DNA of 10,033 bases, taken from assembly GCA_945869355.1 (NCBI GenBank), contig CAMBPA010000021.1, positions 1 through 10,033 of the forward strand, written 5' to 3'. Position 1 is the stretch's first letter; each line of letters begins with the position of its first letter. The notes beneath the pieces were generated by a model. That model ran no database searches. It saw nothing but the letters and a program-made list of their open reading frames with translations, and had not been told where the DNA came from. The DNA comes from Bordetella parapertussis. Its GTDB lineage: Bacteria; Pseudomonadota; Gammaproteobacteria; Burkholderiales; Burkholderiaceae_B. This document shows, in pieces, positions 7,097-10,033 of this stretch. The position numbers and the translations under genes were made by a program.

Positions 7097-7127
7097 GCAC
7101 GGCTTTACCGCATTTATTGCACGGCTT
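7096..7127 (+). repeat. 10-nt direct repeat at the spc transcription start
   Basis: TGCACGGCTT occurs at 7096-7105 and again at 7118-7127, a period of 22 nt or about two helical turns. The first copy begins at the last base of the -10 and spans the likely start site. Same-face spacing of this kind can mark a tandem operator, but the repeat could also be a chance duplication in a leader. Confidence 0.7.
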
Positions 7128-7297
7128 GGCCTAAAAACCACTTGGTTATTAGCCAGACAGGCGATAAAAGTAGAAAGATTGTTTAGCAGATTTCAACCCA
7201 GGGTGCTCTGTGGCACCTAACGGGACCAAAACTGACTGATTTGGCTGCAAGCTGAAAAGCACGCAAGCAAGTTGGTTAAGTTGGAACAGGAAAAATC
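7103..7297 (+). promoter_or_regulatory. Long untranslated leader of the spc operon
   Basis: About 195 nt lie between the expected start and rplN with no credible reading frame. Two small hairpins are visible: 7202-7206 with 7213-7217 (GGTGC/GCACC, loop 6 nt), and 7226-7230 with 7240-7244 (CCAAA/TTTGG) around a 9-nt loop. Neither has a T-tail, so neither looks like a terminator. The last part (7245-7297) is purine-rich and largely unstructured, ending in the rplN ribosome site AGGA (7288-7291). No known riboswitch class was recognised. Confidence 0.5.
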
Positions 7298-7666
7298 ATG
7301 ATCCAAATGCAGACCACGCTGGACGTGGCCGATAACACTGGTGCACGTTCTGTCATGTGCATTAAGGTGCTCGGCGGCTCCAAGCGCCGTTATGCCGCTA
7401 TCGGCGACGTTATCAAAGTGACCGTCAAAGATGCCGCCCCCCGTGGCCGCGTCAAAAAAGGCGAGATCTATAACGCAGTCGTCGTTCGTACGGCCAAAGG
7501 CGTCCGTCGTAAAGACGGTTCGCTTATTCGTTTCGGTGGTAATGCCGCCGTATTGCTCAACGCCAAGCTCGAGCCCATTGGCACGCGTATCTTTGGACCC
7601 GTCACTCGCGAACTGCGTGGCGAGAAGTTCATGAAGATCGTGTCCTTGGCGCCTGAAGTACTGTAA
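7298..7666 (+). CDS. rplN: 50S ribosomal protein L14
   Basis: L14 is a conserved 50S interface protein that contributes to bridges with the 30S subunit and is the docking site of the silencing factor RsfS. The 122 residues begin [28 protein letters not shown], contain the [21 protein letters not shown] segment, and end [23 protein letters not shown], an almost invariant family ending. The ATG at 7298 is chosen over Met4 because the MIQ start is family-typical and AGGA lies 6 nt upstream. It is the first gene of the spc cluster, with its own promoter and long leader. rplX starts 9 nt after it. Confidence 0.99.
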   Translation: MIQMQTTLDVADNTGARSVMCIKVLGGSKRRYAAIGDVIKVTVKDAAPRGRVKKGEIYNAVVVRTAKGVRRKDGSLIRFGGNAAVLLNAKLEPIGTRIFGPVTRELRGEKFMKIVSLAPEVL

Positions 7667-7675
7667 GGAGCCGAC

Positions 7676-7996
7676 ATGAACAAAATTCGCAAAGGCGACG
7701 AAGTAATCGTTTTGACGGGTCGCGACAAAAAGCGTCGCGGTACCGTGCTTGAGCGTGTCGATGCAGACCATGTGTTGGTCGAAGGCATCAACATGGTTAA
7801 AAAGCATGTGCGCCCGAACCCCACGCAGGGCACAACCGGCGGCATTATCGAAAAAACAATGCCGATCCATATTTCGAACATCGCACTGTTCAACCCAGCC
7901 ACTGGCAAGGGTGAGCGCGTCGGCATTCAAGACGTCGACGGTCGTAAAGTTCGTGTTTATCGTTCCAGCGGCGCGACCGTTGGCGCGAAAGCATAA
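7676..7996 (+). CDS. rplX: 50S ribosomal protein L24
   Basis: L24 is an assembly-initiator protein that binds the 5' domain of 23S rRNA. The 106 residues open with a KOW motif (about 4-30, [19 protein letters not shown]). [11 protein letters not shown] and the [20 protein letters not shown] segment follow, as in other bacterial L24 proteins. AAGGAG (7665-7670) overlaps the rplN stop and sits 5 nt before the ATG. The rplE start follows 11 nt after the stop, within a possible regulatory hairpin. Confidence 0.98.
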   Translation: MNKIRKGDEVIVLTGRDKKRRGTVLERVDADHVLVEGINMVKKHVRPNPTQGTTGGIIEKTMPIHISNIALFNPATGKGERVGIQDVDGRKVRVYRSSGATVGAKA

Positions 7997-7997
7997 G

Positions 7998-8029
7998 GGA
8001 GCTCAACATGTCACGTTTCCAAGAGCTCT
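7998..8029 (+). promoter_or_regulatory. Possible translational-control hairpin at the rplE start
   Basis: The hexamer GAGCTC occurs at 7999-8004 and 8023-8028. Because it is self-complementary, the two copies can pair, extended by G7998-U8029 to 7 bp. An inner AAC/GTT helix (8005-8007 with 8015-8017) would leave the start codon in the top loop. The outer strand includes most of the ribosome site GGGAG (7997-8001), so folding would hide the rplE start. In E. coli the repressor S8 binds spc mRNA around the rplE start, and rpsH is present downstream here. S8 binding to this hairpin is inference. The sequence does not obviously copy the E. coli target. Confidence 0.4.
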
Positions 8030-8547
8030 ACCAGCAAAAAATCGCACCGCAACTGCGTGAGCAGTTCGGCTACGAATGTGTGATGCAGGTACCGCGTATC
8101 ACCAAGGTCACACTTAACATGGGTGTGTCTGAGGCCGTCGCTGACAAAAAAGTCATCGAGCATGCTGTATCAGACCTCACCAAGATCGCCGGCCAAAAGC
8201 CAGTTGTCACAAAAACCAAGAAGGCCATCGCAGGTTTCAAGATCCGTGAAGACTATCCAAGTGGTTGCATGGTGACATTGCGTGGTCAGCGTATGTACGA
8301 ATTTATCGACCGTCTCGTGTCTGTGGCGCTGCCACGGGTACGCGACTTTCGCGGAATTTCCGGCCGTGCATTTGACGGTCGTGGTAATTACAACATCGGT
8401 GTGAAAGAGCAGATTATTTTCCCCGAAATTGAATACGACAAAATTGACGTGTTGCGTGGGATGAACATCAGCATCACCACCACCGCTAAGACCGACGAAG
8501 AAGCCAAGGCGCTGTTGACAGCGTTTAGCTTCCCGTTCCGCAACTAA
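8008..8547 (+). CDS. rplE: 50S ribosomal protein L5
   Basis: L5 binds 5S rRNA in the central protuberance together with L18 and forms a bridge to S13. The 179 residues match E. coli in length. They show [12 protein letters not shown] (28-39), the [19 protein letters not shown] region, [12 protein letters not shown] (108-118), and [20 protein letters not shown]. The ribosome site GGGAG is 6 nt before the ATG and partly within a possible hairpin. In E. coli this gene is the control point for S8 feedback on the spc operon. It is 11 nt from each neighbour. Confidence 0.99.
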   Translation: MSRFQELYQQKIAPQLREQFGYECVMQVPRITKVTLNMGVSEAVADKKVIEHAVSDLTKIAGQKPVVTKTKKAIAGFKIREDYPSGCMVTLRGQRMYEFIDRLVSVALPRVRDFRGISGRAFDGRGNYNIGVKEQIIFPEIEYDKIDVLRGMNISITTTAKTDEEAKALLTAFSFPFRN

Positions 8548-8558
8548 GGGGCGCAGAC

Positions 8559-8864
8559 GTGGCTAAACTATCAATGATCAATCGCGATGTAAAGCGTACT
8601 AAAACAGTAGAGAAATTTGCTGCTAAGCGCGCTGCCCTCAAGGCAATCATCGAAGATTCAACCAAGACCGACGAAGAGCGTTACGAAGCACGCCTTAAAA
8701 TGCAACAGCTTCCACGCAATGCAAGCCCAGTTCGCCAGCGTAACCGCTGCTTGATCACAGGGCGGGCGCGCGGAGTATTCAGCAAGTTCGGACTTGGCCG
8801 CATGAAACTGCGCGAATTGGCTATGAAGGGTGAAATCCCCGGCATGACCAAAGCTAGCTGGTAG
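8559..8864 (+). CDS. rpsN: 30S ribosomal protein S14, zinc-free form
   Basis: S14 sits in the 30S head beside S3 and S10 and is a late assembly protein. The product is 101 residues, the long form lacking the CxxC zinc ribbon: only one Cys is present, in [14 protein letters not shown]. It begins [13 protein letters not shown] and ends [10 protein letters not shown], as in E. coli. The start is a GTG at 8559, chosen because it gives the family start MAK and has AAGGGG 7 nt upstream. The next ATG would remove five conserved residues. It is the only gene in the window without an ATG start. Confidence 0.97.
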   Translation: MAKLSMINRDVKRTKTVEKFAAKRAALKAIIEDSTKTDEERYEARLKMQQLPRNASPVRQRNRCLITGRARGVFSKFGLGRMKLRELAMKGEIPGMTKASW

Positions 8865-8875
8865 GAGAATAAAAC

Positions 8876-9271
8876 ATGAGCATGAGCGACCCAATCGCCG
8901 ATATGCTGACTCGCATTCGCAATGCGCAGCAGGTAGACAAGACATCGGTAAGCATGCCCTCCTCCAAGCTTAAGGCAGCGATTGCTGCCGTGCTTCAGGA
9001 CGAAGGTTATGTCGATGGTTTTCAGATCAAGGGGACGGCCCAAAAGCCAGAACTCGAAATCACCCTTAAGTATTACGCTGGCCGCCCAGTGATTGAGCGC
9101 ATCGAACGCGTCTCGCGCCCTGGCCTACGTATCTACAAAGGTCACGGCAGCATTCCTCAGGTTATGAACGGTCTGGGGGTCGCCATTGTTTCCACTTCAC
9201 GTGGTGTGATGACCGATCGCAAAGCACGCGCCAATGGCGTGGGCGGCGAAGTGCTCTGCTACGTGGCTTAA
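8876..9271 (+). CDS. rpsH: 30S ribosomal protein S8
   Basis: S8 binds 16S rRNA helix 21 and organises the central domain. In E. coli it also represses the spc operon by binding mRNA at rplE. The 131 residues start [16 protein letters not shown]. They carry [21 protein letters not shown], and the C-terminal RNA-binding region with STS (106-108) and GVMTDRKAR (110-118). AGGAG (8863-8867) is 8 nt before the ATG at 8876. A second Met two codons later is possible, but the upstream one fits both the family and the spacing. The RNA-contact residues that would support autoregulation are intact. Confidence 0.98.
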   Translation: MSMSDPIADMLTRIRNAQQVDKTSVSMPSSKLKAAIAAVLQDEGYVDGFQIKGTAQKPELEITLKYYAGRPVIERIERVSRPGLRIYKGHGSIPQVMNGLGVAIVSTSRGVMTDRKARANGVGGEVLCYVA

Positions 9272-9283
9272 GGAGAGAACCTA

Positions 9284-9817
9284 ATGTCACGTATCGCAAA
9301 ATATCCAGTCGAACTGCCCAAGGGCGTTGAGGCTTCAATACAATCCGGTCTGATCACCGTCAAAGGCCCATTGGGCACCCTGACGCAGACACTGAACGGC
9401 GATGTGATCGTCAACGAAGACGCAGGTAAGTTGTCGTTCATCGTTGCTAATGATTCGCGTCAGGCCAAGGCAATGTCGGGCACGCTTCGTGCTTTAGTTG
9501 CCAACATGGTCACCGGTGTGAGCAAAGGCTTTGAGCGTAAGTTGACGCTTGTTGGTGTGGGTTACCGCGCCGCTCTTCAAGGCAACGCGATCAAATTGCA
9601 ACTTGGCTTTTCGCACGATGTCGTGCATCCAATGCCTGCCGGTGTGAAAGCCGAATGCCCAACACAGACGGAAATTGTTCTCAAGGGCTCCAACAAGCAA
9701 GTTGTTGGACAGGTGGCTGCAGAGCTTCGCGCATATCGTCCGCCAGAGCCATATAAGGGCAAGGGCGTTCGTTATGTTGACGAGCACGTCATCATCAAAG
9801 AAACCAAGAAGAAATAA
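9284..9817 (+). CDS. rplF: 50S ribosomal protein L6
   Basis: L6 lies near the sarcin-ricin loop at the factor-binding site of the 50S subunit and arose by duplication of one fold. The 177 residues (as in E. coli) show [23 protein letters not shown] in the first repeat, [16 protein letters not shown] opening the second, and the signature [12 protein letters not shown] at 153-164. A basic end closes the protein (KETKKK). AAGGAG (9270-9275) is 8 nt before the ATG and overlaps the rpsH stop. The gap to rplR is 21 nt, the widest inside this cluster. Confidence 0.99.
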   Translation: MSRIAKYPVELPKGVEASIQSGLITVKGPLGTLTQTLNGDVIVNEDAGKLSFIVANDSRQAKAMSGTLRALVANMVTGVSKGFERKLTLVGVGYRAALQGNAIKLQLGFSHDVVHPMPAGVKAECPTQTEIVLKGSNKQVVGQVAAELRAYRPPEPYKGKGVRYVDEHVIIKETKKK

Positions 9818-9838
9818 TCGCGCAAACAAGGAAACATC

Positions 9839-10033
9839 ATGGACAAAAAAATTTCCCGTTTGCGTCGTGCCGTACCGACGCGTAAGAAAATCGCCGAGTT
9901 GCGAGTTAATCGCCTCCAGATTTTCCGCTCGAATATGCACATCTACGCAAACATTATTTCGCCTGAAGGCGATCGCATCCTTGTTTCAGCCTCAACGGTT
10001 GAAGCAGAAGTGCGTCAGCAGCTCGCTGGTCAA
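9839..10033 (+). CDS. rplR: 50S ribosomal protein L18, N-terminal part (partial)
   Basis: L18 binds 5S rRNA with L5 and brings it to the central protuberance. The window ends in frame after 65 codons. Visible are the basic N-terminal tail ([18 protein letters not shown]), [28 protein letters not shown], which is typical of L18, and the start of the following helix. Family members are usually about 117-120 residues, so roughly the last 55 are outside. AAGGA (9828-9832) is 6 nt before the ATG. rpsE would be expected next, as in other spc operons. Confidence 0.96.
   Translation, partial: MDKKISRLRRAVPTRKKIAELRVNRLQIFRSNMHIYANIISPEGDRILVSASTVEAEVRQQLAGQ

Noticed and set aside
7010..7141. Extended N-terminus for the aldehyde dehydrogenase, starting at 7141
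   Set aside because: The extra 44 residues have no family resemblance and include the stretch encoding the divergent spc promoter. The start at 7009 matches the family.
5441..7297. Mobile element or genomic island carrying the dehydrogenase
   Set aside because: I see no transposase, integrase, target-site duplication or terminal inverted repeats at the edges. The hairpins present are explained as terminators.
7217..7930. Long open frame on the minus strand opposite rplN and rplX
   Set aside because: It is rich in His, Asp and Asn, as expected from the complement of the lysine/arginine-rich ribosomal genes. It has no ribosome site and lies wholly opposite confident genes.

Overview
This window is the core ribosomal-protein locus of a betaproteobacterium, most likely in order Burkholderiales and close to Alcaligenaceae. 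I base that on the N-terminus of L3 (a [22 protein letters not shown] sequence as remembered from Bordetella and relatives), the long Arg/Pro/Ala tail on S3, the 101-residue zinc-free S14, and the gene order tuf-rpsJ-rplC. Assignment below family level is not possible from this sequence.

Layout. Bases 1-145 are the 3' end of tuf (EF-Tu), the last gene of a str operon, followed by a perfect terminator-like hairpin. Then come rpsJ alone (209-520) and a 155-nt gap with a candidate extended -10 promoter and a chain of hairpins. The packed S10 cluster follows: rplC-rplD-rplW-rplB-rpsS-rplV-rpsC-rplP-rpmC-rpsQ (676-5440). Genes there are separated by 11 nt or less, with one 4-nt overlap. It ends at a two-hairpin module whose second hairpin is a strong, probably bidirectional, terminator (5489-5520).

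A single metabolic gene lies between the S10 and spc clusters on the minus strand (5582-7009): a complete aldehyde dehydrogenase of 475 residues. All expected catalytic residues are present. It runs head-on against the flanking operons and converges on the rpsQ terminator. Upstream of it, facing the other way, is a good sigma-70-type promoter (TTGCAC, 17 bp, TATACT) and a roughly 195-nt leader for the spc cluster rplN-rplX-rplE-rpsN-rpsH-rplF-rplR (7298 to the window end, rplR cut off).

Together the genes supply 30S proteins (S10, S19, S3, S17, S14, S8) and 50S proteins (L3, L4, L23, L2, L22, L16, L29, L14, L24, L5, L6, L18). The protein genes are ordinary and highly conserved. The unusual material is regulatory and architectural: a hairpin between tuf and rpsJ with too little room for an E. 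coli-type S10 leader, a structured leader moved to rplC, a metabolic gene in antisense orientation at the S10/spc boundary, a 10-nt direct repeat with a 22-nt period at the spc start site, and a hairpin that could enclose the rplE start in the place where S8 acts in E. coli. I found no mobile element, CRISPR array, tRNA or rRNA. I see no convincing evidence of a wholly new system here.
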